Below are positions 15,283 through 22,896 of a stretch of 64,000 bases of DNA, in pieces. How positions within the stretch are numbered: position 1 is the stretch's first letter; every line of letters starts with the position of its first letter. The translations under genes and the position numbers were made by a program. Source of the stretch: DATMER01 sp034667225. GTDB lineage: Bacteria > Acidobacteriota > Thermoanaerobaculia > Multivoradales > UBA5704. Under the pieces are notes generated by a model, which was given only the letters and a program-made list of their open reading frames with translations, was not told the DNA's origin and did not search any database. The DNA lies in assembly GCA_034667225.1 (NCBI GenBank), contig JAXDKG010000004.1, forward strand, positions 186,001-250,000, written 5' to 3'.

Positions 15283-16318
15283 ATCTGAGCAGTTGCTCCG
15301 CGACCTCGGGCGCGCGGCGGCCGATGCCGCAGGAGCTGGCCACGTCCACCGTCCCCCCTCTCGCCTCTTCGATGCTGCGGAGGATTCCCTCGTTCTCGTC
15401 ATACGAGAGCCCTTCGTGCACGAAGCCGGCGACGAAATGGGTGCTTTCCGGCAGGCGAATGTCCGCGAGCGGCTGATAGAGACTCGGGTCGGTCGAGGGC
15501 GGCACGTTGCCAGCCGCGAACGGATAGTGCATGTAGACCAGTTCACGATCCAGCGGCCATTTCTCGACCAGGCGGTTCGAAAGCTCCACCAGCGGCTGGA
15601 CGCGGTCCATTTGCATCAGCGGCAGGTTGTGAAGGTCGCCGAGGCAGAGATGCAGGCCGATCCGGGCGCCGGGCTTGATCCGTCCCACCAGGTCGAGGAT
15701 CGAGCCGACGGAGATGACGTCCATCATCTGGGGATATTCGTAGGCCGCGTAGACTTCCGGCGGGGCTTCGATCTGGATCACCACGTCGTCCCCCGCCATC
15801 TCCAGCATCGCGTTCACCTCGCGGGCGATGACCGCGTTGAAGGCTCCCTGGTAGCGCATCCGGTCTTCCGGGTTGGCGATGACGAACCCGAGGCCGAGAC
15901 CGGTGGGAACTCCCATCTGGAACTTGAGGCCGTTCCAACTCCCTTCTTCCCGCAGGCGGCGGAAGAGCGGGTAATACCGCGCGAGCTCCGCGTCGTAGCC
16001 GAAGGCGAGGCGGTCCGCGACTTCTTCGGGCGAGCGCAGGGGCTCCATCTGGTGAAGGCCTTCGTAGCTCGATGGAACGCCGTTGCGGGCTCGCACCGGC
16101 TCTTTCACCACCCGCCAGCTCTCCCGGTCGTTGTAGAGGATCTCGACGGCCCGGATGATCCAGCAGGCGCGCGTCCCATCGGGAAACTGAGGGGTGCGCT
16201 CGCCCACTTCCCCATCCGGCAGGGAGAACAGGTAGGGACCGAGCTCGGCGAGGGCGCGACGCATGCAATCCTCTTCGTCGCGGAACGGCATGCTACCGAC
16301 CAGCAGGGCGTGGCGCAT
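15257..16318 (-). CDS. MetE C-terminal/UROD-like barrel protein
   Basis: A 353-residue protein with the fold pattern of the cobalamin-independent methionine synthase C-terminal/uroporphyrinogen decarboxylase superfamily. Two of MetE's zinc-ligand sites are recognisable: HLC in GLHLCLGDLH near 235 and Cys in SSCGIGRR near 332 (MetE reads PDCGLKTR). So metal binding is plausible, but the protein lacks the first MetE half and family members of this size have unproven substrates. Cytoplasmic, no signal. It is 28 bp downstream of the dipeptidase gene on the same strand and likely co-transcribed. Confidence 0.75.
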   Translation of the reverse strand: MRHALLVGSMPFRDEEDCMRRALAELGPYLFSLPDGEVGERTPQFPDGTRACWIIRAVEILYNDRESWRVVKEPVRARNGVPSSYEGLHQMEPLRSPEEVADRLAFGYDAELARYYPLFRRLREEGSWNGLKFQMGVPTGLGLGFVIANPEDRMRYQGAFNAVIAREVNAMLEMAGDDVVIQIEAPPEVYAAYEYPQMMDVISVGSILDLVGRIKPGARIGLHLCLGDLHNLPLMQMDRVQPLVELSNRLVEKWPLDRELVYMHYPFAAGNVPPSTDPSLYQPLADIRLPESTHFVAGFVHEGLSYDENEGILRSIEEARGGTVDVASSCGIGRRAPEVAEQLLRFTARLAAS

Positions 16319-16346
16319 CGTTTTCTCCTTTACGGAGATTGTATGC

Positions 16347-17441
16347 CTAGCCAGCCGACTCTTCAGCTTTCCGTAGAACCCGCAGGAAGTTCTCGCCCAG
16401 GATCAGCTTGACGCCAGGCTTGTCCACGCCGCGCGCCAGCAGGGCGGCGGTGAGGTCGGGGAAGCGGGAGACGTCCTCGAAGCCGGAGACGACGTCGGGG
16501 ATGCCGTCGAAGTCTGTGCCGATCCCCACGTGCTCCTCGCCAGCCACATCGATCAGGTGGACCAGATGGTCCACATAGACGGAGAGGGGGACCTCGGGCA
16601 GCGGGCGTTCGGCGAACAGGCGCGCGCGGGCTTCCGAGTGGGTCTTCGGTTCGGCCATGTAGGCTTCTTCCCCGGCCAGCAGCTCTTCGCGCACCTCCTG
16701 CCCCCGCTTCCGGTCGGCCCGGCTCGCCTGCGTGCAGATGAAGGCCGGGTAGGAGTTGGCCATGACCACGCCGTCTCTCCGGGCGATCTCCTTGATGAGG
16801 GAATCCGGCAGGTTGCGCGGGTGGTCGCAGAGGGCGCGGGCCGAGCTGTGGCTGGCCACGATCGGGATGCGCGAGACTTCCAGGACATGGAGGACGGCGG
16901 CGTCCGAGACGTGCGAGACGTCCGGCACGATGCCGCGGCGGGTCATGTCCCAGATGATCACCTCCCCCTCCCCCGAGAGCCCGCCGTGCCGCGCCTCGTC
17001 GGTGGAGGCATCGCACCATTCGTGCGTGCCCATGTGGGTGAGGGTGACATAGCGTATCCCCATCTTGACGCAGGCGTCGATCGTCCCCGGGATCATCAGG
17101 GGCCGGCCGTTCTCCAGCCCGAAGAGCACCGCGACCACGCCGCGTCGCCAGGCCCGCCGCACATCCTCGGCGCTGACGGCGATCTCCATCCCCTGGGCGG
17201 CCTCGACGTGCTCGACGGAGATCCGGTGAAGCTCCTTGGCATGTTCCCAGCCCTTTTCGGGATTGAGCGAGGCCGGAATGTAGATGGCGAAGACCAGCGC
17301 GTCGACGCCCCCTTCCCGCAGGCGAGGGAGGTCGATGTGGCGGTCGGAGCGGCGCTCCTCCAGGTTCGCGGGGCTCTCCCAGAGGCGGGTGGGGACGTCG
17401 GTGTGGCCGTCGAGGACGAGGCAGTCTTGGTGGAATCCCAT
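16347..17441 (-). CDS. Membrane dipeptidase, peptidase family M19
   Basis: A 364-residue metal-dependent dipeptidase. Zinc-site motifs in order: DGHTDVP (His and Asp), LFGLENGRPL (bridging Glu), DVSHVSD (His), VASHSSARALCDHPRN (His) and GIGTDFDG (Asp). M19 enzymes cleave dipeptides, including some with D-residues. No clear signal peptide, so probably cytoplasmic despite the family name. Start ATG 17441. It is divergent from rpmE, with 156 bp between the starts, and lies just upstream of the MetE-like gene on the same strand. Confidence 0.93.
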   Translation of the reverse strand: MGFHQDCLVLDGHTDVPTRLWESPANLEERRSDRHIDLPRLREGGVDALVFAIYIPASLNPEKGWEHAKELHRISVEHVEAAQGMEIAVSAEDVRRAWRRGVVAVLFGLENGRPLMIPGTIDACVKMGIRYVTLTHMGTHEWCDASTDEARHGGLSGEGEVIIWDMTRRGIVPDVSHVSDAAVLHVLEVSRIPIVASHSSARALCDHPRNLPDSLIKEIARRDGVVMANSYPAFICTQASRADRKRGQEVREELLAGEEAYMAEPKTHSEARARLFAERPLPEVPLSVYVDHLVHLIDVAGEEHVGIGTDFDGIPDVVSGFEDVSRFPDLTAALLARGVDKPGVKLILGENFLRVLRKAEESAG

Positions 17442-17506
17442 AGCGCCCTAGTCTACGGAATTCCGCCCCCCCACCCCTTGTTGTAGCTCCTGCCGAAGAA
17501 CCAGCC

Positions 17507-17536
17507 TTGCCAGGAGACCCACTCATCGGCTAGGCT
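17507..17536 (+). promoter_or_regulatory. Candidate rpmE promoter
   Basis: TTGCCA (17507-17512), 18-bp spacer, TAGGCT (17531-17536), about 60 bp before rpmE. A fair but not perfect match to sigma70 consensus. Confidence 0.35.
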
Positions 17537-17597
17537 ACCGCGTTCTCGGAGACGGAAATCCACCCGGTACAAAAGCCCGGGAGAAAAGGATCTGAAC

Positions 17598-17801
17598 GTG
17601 AAGAAAGACATCCACCCCACTCTGCACATGGTCACGGTGGTGTGTGCCTGCGGCAACACCTTCCAGACGCGCTCGACCCAGGACGAGGTGCGGCTGGAGA
17701 TCTGCGGAGCATGCCATCCGTTCTTCTCGGGCAAGCAGAAGCTCATCGACACTGCCGGCCGCGTCGAGCGCTTCAAGCGCCGGTACGCCAAGAGCGCGTA
17801 A
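17598..17801 (+). CDS. rpmE: Ribosomal protein bL31
   Basis: A 67-residue protein with the bL31 start MKKDIHPTLH and four zinc-ligand cysteines in CACGNTF and CGACHPFF, so the zinc-containing (C+) form, followed by the basic end RVERFKRRYAKS. It sits on the large subunit at the bridge between subunits. Translated from ATG 17598. Followed by a strong hairpin, then DUF1385 and prfA on the same strand, an arrangement common in several phyla. Confidence 0.97.
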   Translation: MKKDIHPTLHMVTVVCACGNTFQTRSTQDEVRLEICGACHPFFSGKQKLIDTAGRVERFKRRYAKSA

Positions 17802-17821
17802 AGCCCCATAAGACCAGGAAC

Positions 17822-17838
17822 GGGCCCCGCCGGGGCCC
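17822..17838 (+). terminator. GC hairpin after rpmE
   Basis: Perfect 7-bp stem GGGCCCC/GGGGCCC with a GCC loop, 20 bp after the rpmE stop and 10 bp before the next ATG. No U-run, so it may attenuate or protect the message rather than stop it. Confidence 0.4.
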
Positions 17839-17848
17839 ACAAAATCCC

Positions 17849-18802
17849 ATGAAAGAGCCGGAAACCGAGCTGCTGATCGGCGGTCAGGCGTTGATCGAGG
17901 GAGTGCTGATGCGCTCCCCGGGCGCCTACGGCATCGCCGTGCGCCGGCCCGACGGCAGCCTCGCCCTGCAACGGGCCAAGGTCTCCTCCATCGCCAAGCG
18001 CTGGCCGGCGCTCAAGCTGCCGATCCTGCGCGGCGTCGCCGTGCTCTTCCAGTCGCTCTTCCTCGGCATCCAGGCGCTCAACTTCTCGGCGCTCGAAGCC
18101 GGCACGGAAGCTCCAAAAGAAGGGGACAAGCCGGACGCCTCGAAGCTGGCCGTCGCCGGCTCCATGGCCGTGGGCCTGGGGCTCGGCGTCGTGATCTTCC
18201 TGCTCGTCCCGCTCTGGCTGACCGAGCTCGCCCAGAAGTATGTCTTCGGCGAGATGCACAGCCTGGCGTTCAACCTGTTCGACGGCCTGCTGCGCGGCAT
18301 CTTCTTCCTGGCCTACATCGTGGCGATCTCGCGGATGGATGACATCCACCGCGTCTTCCAGTACCACGGCGCCGAGCACAAGGTGGTGTTCGCCTGGGAG
18401 TCCGGCCGCGGGCTTACGGTCGAGAACGCACGCGTCCAGAGCCGGTTGCATCCGCGCTGCGGCACGAGCTTCCTGCTCTTCGTGCTGCTGGTCTCCATCG
18501 TGCTCTTCGCGCTGATCCCGAAGACGGCGCCGTTCCTGATCAAGTTCGGCGGCCGGCTCGTGCTGGTGCCGCTGATCGCCGGCCTCTCCTACGAGGTGCT
18601 GCGCCTGACCGCCAAACGGAGCAGCTCGCCCATCTTCCGCGTCCTCGTCGCTCCCGGGCTGGCGCTCCAGAGGATCACGACCCAGGAGCCCACGGACGAC
18701 ATGCTCGAAGTCGCGATCGTCGCCCTCCAGGAGGCGTTGCGTGAGGATGGATTGCTGCCCGAGGCGATAGCCGCCGCCGAGGAAGCCCCGGCTCTGGCCT
18801 GA
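17849..18802 (+). CDS. DUF1385 membrane protein
   Basis: A 317-residue protein matching DUF1385: start IGGQALIEGVLMRSP, VAVRRPDGS-like stretch, YHGAEHKVVFAWE and HPRCGTSFLLFV motifs with His and Cys that could hold a metal. About four membrane helices (near 105-130, 140-165, 210-240). Function not established, though it is widely found beside rpmE and prfA. ATG 17849 starts at the conserved N-terminus. 12 bp separate it from prfA, so it is probably in the same operon. Confidence 0.9.
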   Translation: MKEPETELLIGGQALIEGVLMRSPGAYGIAVRRPDGSLALQRAKVSSIAKRWPALKLPILRGVAVLFQSLFLGIQALNFSALEAGTEAPKEGDKPDASKLAVAGSMAVGLGLGVVIFLLVPLWLTELAQKYVFGEMHSLAFNLFDGLLRGIFFLAYIVAISRMDDIHRVFQYHGAEHKVVFAWESGRGLTVENARVQSRLHPRCGTSFLLFVLLVSIVLFALIPKTAPFLIKFGGRLVLVPLIAGLSYEVLRLTAKRSSSPIFRVLVAPGLALQRITTQEPTDDMLEVAIVALQEALREDGLLPEAIAAAEEAPALA

Positions 18803-18813
18803 TGGGATAAATC

Positions 18814-19893
18814 ATGTTCGACAAACTGTCCGAGATCGAGAAAACCCACGAAGAGCTGTCCCAGCGGCTGGCGGATCCGTCCGTGCTGTCGGACCACAAG
18901 GCCTACACCGAGACGAACAAGGCGCTGGCGGAGATCTCCAAAACGGTCCAGCTCTTCCGCGAGTACAAGCGCGCCAAGCAGCAGAGCCGCGAGACCGACG
19001 AGATGCTCTCCGGCCTCTCGAAGGACGATGAGCTGTACGAGATGGCGCGCGAAGAGCGCGACCAGCTCCTGCAGCAGGCCCAGAAGCTGGAGGACCAGTT
19101 GCGCGTCGAGCTGACGCCCAAGGACCCGAACGACGCGCGCAACGTCGTGCTGGAGATCCGGGCGGGCACGGGCGGCGACGAGGCCTCGCTGTTCGCGGCC
19201 GAGCTCTTCCGCATGTACACGCGCTACGCCGAGCAGCAGGGCTGGCGGATGGAGGTCATCGACCTCTCCGAGTCCGAGGTCCGGGGGATCAAGGAGGTCT
19301 CGGCCATCGTCGAGGGGCGCGCCGCCTACAGCCGCCTCAAGTACGAGGGCGGGACCCATCGCGTGCAGCGGGTGCCCGCGACCGAGTCCGCCGGCCGCAT
19401 CCACACTTCCGCGGTCACCGTCGCGGTGCTGCCCGAGGCCGACGACGTGGAGGTCGAGGTGGACGAGAAGGATCTCCGCATCGACCGCTTCTGCGCCTCC
19501 GGTCCCGGCGGCCAGGGAGTGAACACGACCTACTCGGCCGTGCGCCTGACCCATATCCCGTCGGGGCTCGTGGTGAGCTGCCAGGACGAGCGCAGCCAGA
19601 TCAAGAACAAGGCCAAGGCATTGCGAGTGCTCAAGGCCCGGCTGCTCGAAATGGAGCAGGCGAAGGCCGACAGTGCCATGACCGAGGAGCGGCGCAAGAT
19701 GGTGGGCAGCGGCGACCGCTCCGAGAAGATCCGCACGTACAACTTCCCGCAGAGCCGGGTGACGGACCACCGCATCGGCCTGTCGCTCCACCAGCTCTCC
19801 TCCGTCATGGAGGGCGATCTGGACCCGCTGATCGAGCCTTTGATGAGCCACTTCCAGGCGCAGAAGATGGAAGAGGCGTCGCGGGTGAACTGA
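18814..19893 (+). CDS. prfA: Peptide chain release factor 1
   Basis: A 359-residue class I release factor. The codon-recognition tripeptide P-A-T is at 188-190 (RVPATESAGRIHTSA), which marks RF1 (UAA/UAG) rather than RF2. The GGQ motif that triggers hydrolysis is at 232-234 (SGPGGQGVNTTYSAVRLTH); the Gln is the target of PrmC, encoded at 41624. Full family length. Third gene of the rpmE-DUF1385-prfA run. Confidence 0.98.
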   Translation: MFDKLSEIEKTHEELSQRLADPSVLSDHKAYTETNKALAEISKTVQLFREYKRAKQQSRETDEMLSGLSKDDELYEMAREERDQLLQQAQKLEDQLRVELTPKDPNDARNVVLEIRAGTGGDEASLFAAELFRMYTRYAEQQGWRMEVIDLSESEVRGIKEVSAIVEGRAAYSRLKYEGGTHRVQRVPATESAGRIHTSAVTVAVLPEADDVEVEVDEKDLRIDRFCASGPGGQGVNTTYSAVRLTHIPSGLVVSCQDERSQIKNKAKALRVLKARLLEMEQAKADSAMTEERRKMVGSGDRSEKIRTYNFPQSRVTDHRIGLSLHQLSSVMEGDLDPLIEPLMSHFQAQKMEEASRVN

Positions 19894-19929
19894 AGAAGTA
19901 CAATGCCCTCCATCAAGGAGGGCGTCCCC

Positions 19930-20715
19930 ATGAAAAAGATCGCCGCCGCCGTTGTCGGCCTGTCCGGGCTCTTGCTTGCCGGTTGTTTCGACATCGAGCA
20001 GACCCTGACGCTGGAAAAGAACATGTCCGGCAAGGCCGGCTACGCCATGAAGTTCGACATGAAGCCCATGGTCGCCTTCATGGCCGGGATGAAACGGCAG
20101 ATGGAGGGCAAGGAGGGGCCGCCCACCGCGGAGGAGATCGCGGCGGTCGAGAAGGAGATGCTCGCCTCCAGCAAGTCCCAGACAAAGATCCCCTCGAAGG
20201 AGGAGATCGCGAAGAATCTTCCCAAGGGGATCACCCTGCTCGACTCCAAGGTCCAGGAGGACGGGCTGAAGTTCGGGATGAACGTGCTGTTCGGCTTCGA
20301 CAACATCTCCAAGCTGAAGGACATCGATCTCAAGACTCCGGAGCCGGCACAGGCTCAGGAGCCCGCGCCGGGCGGCCCCCAAGGGCCGAACCCCATGGAT
20401 TCCCCCTTCGGCGGCCTTCAGTTCAAAGACGAGGGCGACACGTTCCTGGTGACGAGCCCGACCAGCAACCCGCTCGCCGAGCAGACGGAGCAGGCTTCCC
20501 AGATGGAGATGTCCCCGGAGGAGAAGAAGCAGGTCGAGGACATGCTCGGCAAGCTGCGGGTGGCCTTCAAGATCACCGCGCCCTTCCAGGTGGTCGAGCA
20601 CAACGCCCACCGCAAGGAGGGCAACACGCTCATCTGGGAGTACAACCTGGAGTCGTTCCAGAAGATGAAGCCCGAGGAGCTGGCCCAGGGGGTTCGGGTG
20701 CGGTACAAGAAGTAG
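19930..20715 (+). CDS. Lipoprotein of unknown function
   Basis: A 261-residue lipoprotein (signal ending LLLAGC, Cys19). Mature part begins DIEQTLTLEKNMSGKAGYAMKF, a pattern seen in secreted proteins that describe bile-salt-like or LppM-type folds, then a charged helical region, a Pro-rich linker near 140-160 and a strand-rich C-terminus. I cannot name a family safely. ATG 19930 follows AAGGAGG with suitable spacing; ATG 19903 would bury the signal peptide. It trails prfA by 36 bp and may share its transcript. Confidence 0.78.
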   Translation: MKKIAAAVVGLSGLLLAGCFDIEQTLTLEKNMSGKAGYAMKFDMKPMVAFMAGMKRQMEGKEGPPTAEEIAAVEKEMLASSKSQTKIPSKEEIAKNLPKGITLLDSKVQEDGLKFGMNVLFGFDNISKLKDIDLKTPEPAQAQEPAPGGPQGPNPMDSPFGGLQFKDEGDTFLVTSPTSNPLAEQTEQASQMEMSPEEKKQVEDMLGKLRVAFKITAPFQVVEHNAHRKEGNTLIWEYNLESFQKMKPEELAQGVRVRYKK

Positions 20716-20726
20716 GGAGACGGGGG

Positions 20727-22424
20727 CTACCGCCCCGCCCCCAACCGCCAAAGCGCCGCCACCGTCAGCTCTCCAATCCGGTGGAGCTCCTCGATCGTCA
20801 GGTACTCGTCCGTGCCGTGGCCGCGGTAGGGCACTCCGGGCCAGGCCGGTCCGAAGTCGATTCCGTCCTTGAAGAGCCTCGCCTGCGTGCCGCCGCCGAT
20901 CGCGATGGGGCGGCCGGTCGTGCCCGTCACCTCTTTCCAGACGGCAAGGAGGTTCGCGACCAGCTCTCCCTCCGCGGGGACCATGTGCGGCTGGTTGAAG
21001 AGCTGCACGACCGGGACGATCTTCTCCCCTTTGACCTTCTCCGCCACCCGCTCCTCGATCTGCTTCTGATCAATCCCGGCCGGCACCCGGATGTTGATCC
21101 GCGCCGCGGGCGCACCTTCCTCTTCCATTAAGAAGACGAGGCAGGAGGTCAACGGACCCATCACCGGATGGCTGTGGGCCAGGCCCAGGCTGCGGCCGTC
21201 GGTCTCCAGGCCCACGTTGGTCCCGACGAACTTCGCGAGATTGCCCCAGGCATCGGGACGCAGGTCGAGAGTCGAGAGGAACGCCGTCAGGTCGCCGAGA
21301 GCGTTGTGTCCGCTGTCCGGCTCGGACGTGTGCCCGCCCTTGCCCTCGGCCGTCAGCTTCAGGAGGTTCCCTTCGCGAGCGACGGTCAGCTTGGCCGGCG
21401 GATGCTGAGAAGCCCATCGGGCGGCGAGCTGGTCCAGGCTTTCCTGGGGCCCCTCCCCCACCCACTCCACCAGCGCCTCGCCGCCCTCGGGGATGATCGA
21501 GTTGCCGCTGCCCCCGGACATCTTCACCACCCGCCAGGAGCCCCCCTTCTTCTCAGACGGTTGGGCGTGGAAGGTGATGAGCCCGTATGCCTTCTGGGCG
21601 TGGGTCACCGGATAGTTGGCGTCGATGCCGAGCGTGCGGTCCGGCATGGGCGCGCGCTCCAGGTAGTAGGGGATCTCCTCCCAGCTCGACTCCTCGGCAT
21701 TGGCGACGAGCAGCCGAAGGGTCCAGCCGAGCGGCCAGCCCGCGTCGCGCAGGGCCGCCATGGAGTAGAGGGTCACGATGATCGGACCCTTGTCGTCCTC
21801 CGTGCCGCGGCCGACGATGCGGCCGTTCACGATCTTCCCCTCCCAGGGCGGCGACGACCAGTGCTGGCCCTGGACGTCCTGCACGTCGCCATGGGTCAGG
21901 ACGGCGAGGATCGGCTTCGGACCGGGCAGGGTGATCTCCTCGACGCGGCCGTCGAAGGACTTGAACTGAAGCCCCAGCCTCTTCGCCTTTCCCTCCAGCC
22001 ACTTCCGCTGCTTGCCGAACTCGGCAGCGTCCCAGTTCGTCCGTCCCTCCTCGGCATAGGTCCGGAAACGGACCATCTCCTGCAGGTCGGTGACGATCCG
22101 GTCGCCGTACCGCGCCACGAGGTAGCGCCGAAGGAGGCAGGAGGCGAGGGTGGAGGACTCGGCAGGAACGGCCTTCCCAGGCTCCAGGGCTTCCAGCCGG
22201 GAGGCAAGGCCGGCGTCTCCGGCTTTCTTCGCCGAGGAGGCCACGGCCTGGCGGAAGAGGCGGAAGCCATCCGGGCCGGTCTGGGCGGCAATCCTCGGCA
22301 TCAGGCGGGCACCGGCCTCGATATGGGCGCCGAGGCGCTGGCACTCCGAGCCCTCCTGCGCCCGCACCGGGGAAATCATGGACAATAGCGTGAGAACGGC
22401 TCCGGCGATCGTCTTGCTGGTCAT
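20727..22424 (-). CDS. Secreted M20 family dipeptidase
   Basis: A 565-residue zinc peptidase of the M20 clan with a signal peptide (1-22, SPVRA-Q). Metal and catalytic motifs: LTHGDVQDVQ (His, Asp), GRGTEDDKGP (bridging Asp), ANAEESSWEE (catalytic Glu pair), GIDANYPV, and a final RGHGTDEYL His. The lid-domain insertion between about 270 and 420 agrees with PepV/Sapep-like dipeptidases. Likely cleaves di- or tripeptides in the periplasm. Convergent with the lipoprotein gene (11 bp apart) and divergent from the repeat protein at 22897; array 2 lies between the two starts. Confidence 0.88.
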   Translation of the reverse strand: MTSKTIAGAVLTLLSMISPVRAQEGSECQRLGAHIEAGARLMPRIAAQTGPDGFRLFRQAVASSAKKAGDAGLASRLEALEPGKAVPAESSTLASCLLRRYLVARYGDRIVTDLQEMVRFRTYAEEGRTNWDAAEFGKQRKWLEGKAKRLGLQFKSFDGRVEEITLPGPKPILAVLTHGDVQDVQGQHWSSPPWEGKIVNGRIVGRGTEDDKGPIIVTLYSMAALRDAGWPLGWTLRLLVANAEESSWEEIPYYLERAPMPDRTLGIDANYPVTHAQKAYGLITFHAQPSEKKGGSWRVVKMSGGSGNSIIPEGGEALVEWVGEGPQESLDQLAARWASQHPPAKLTVAREGNLLKLTAEGKGGHTSEPDSGHNALGDLTAFLSTLDLRPDAWGNLAKFVGTNVGLETDGRSLGLAHSHPVMGPLTSCLVFLMEEEGAPAARINIRVPAGIDQKQIEERVAEKVKGEKIVPVVQLFNQPHMVPAEGELVANLLAVWKEVTGTTGRPIAIGGGTQARLFKDGIDFGPAWPGVPYRGHGTDEYLTIEELHRIGELTVAALWRLGAGR

Positions 22425-22446
22425 GGGCCTCTTTTACCACATGGGA

Positions 22447-22460
22447 GAGAGCGCGCTCTC
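22447..22460. promoter_or_regulatory. 14-bp palindrome beside array 2
   Basis: Perfect palindrome GAGAGCGCGCTCTC, 23 bp upstream of the M20 peptidase start. Could be an operator; no further support. Confidence 0.25.
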
Positions 22461-22480
22461 CGCCCAGACGATCCGGGTCG

Positions 22481-22840
22481 TTGCGAAGCCCTCGGAACCA
22501 TTCCGAGCAGCTCGGAACGATTCCGAGTGGCTGGAAGTCATTCTGAATCCAAAAGAATGGATCTGAACGTTTCGCAGCCATTCTCAGCGGCTCAAAACGG
22601 TTCTGGCGCTCTCGCAGTCATTCTGAACGCCTGAGAACGGTTCTGAAAGCTTCCGAGTTGCTCTGAGGCGCTCAGAACCGTTGCGAGAAGCTCAGAGCCA
22701 TTCTGAATCCCTGAGAGTGTTTCGGAAGAGCTCGAAGCAATTCCGAGCGGCTCCGAAGGACTCTGAGATCTTCAGAGCCGCTCCGAAAGCCCTGGAGCGG
22801 TTCCAGAATCCTCGCGGCGGCTCAAATCCTCTCAGGTACG
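22481..22840. repeat. Degenerate tandem array 2 (36 decamers, 18 x 20 bp)
   Basis: 360 bp that divide without a single insertion or deletion into 36 decamers of pattern YTCNGARNNN; alternating TTC- and CTC-type decamers give the 20-bp unit. By direct count, base 2 is T in 34 of 36 and base 6 is A in 32 of 36, yet hardly any two decamers are identical. The 20-bp period is not a multiple of three, so it is not protein coding. It fills the space between divergent genes starting at 22424 and 22897. Confidence 0.92.
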
Positions 22841-22896
22841 TAGACAGGGCTGCCGGCCCTCCCGTAGACCTGATAATGAGACCCTTGGAGGTGACG

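Noticed and set aside
16530..17486. Plus-strand open frame opposite the M19 dipeptidase
   Set aside because: Antisense shadow; the minus-strand product has all zinc motifs of the family.
22681..22896. N-terminal extension of the carboxypeptidase-regulatory-like protein
   Set aside because: The extension is array 2 read through; the signal peptide and ribosome site place the start at 22897.
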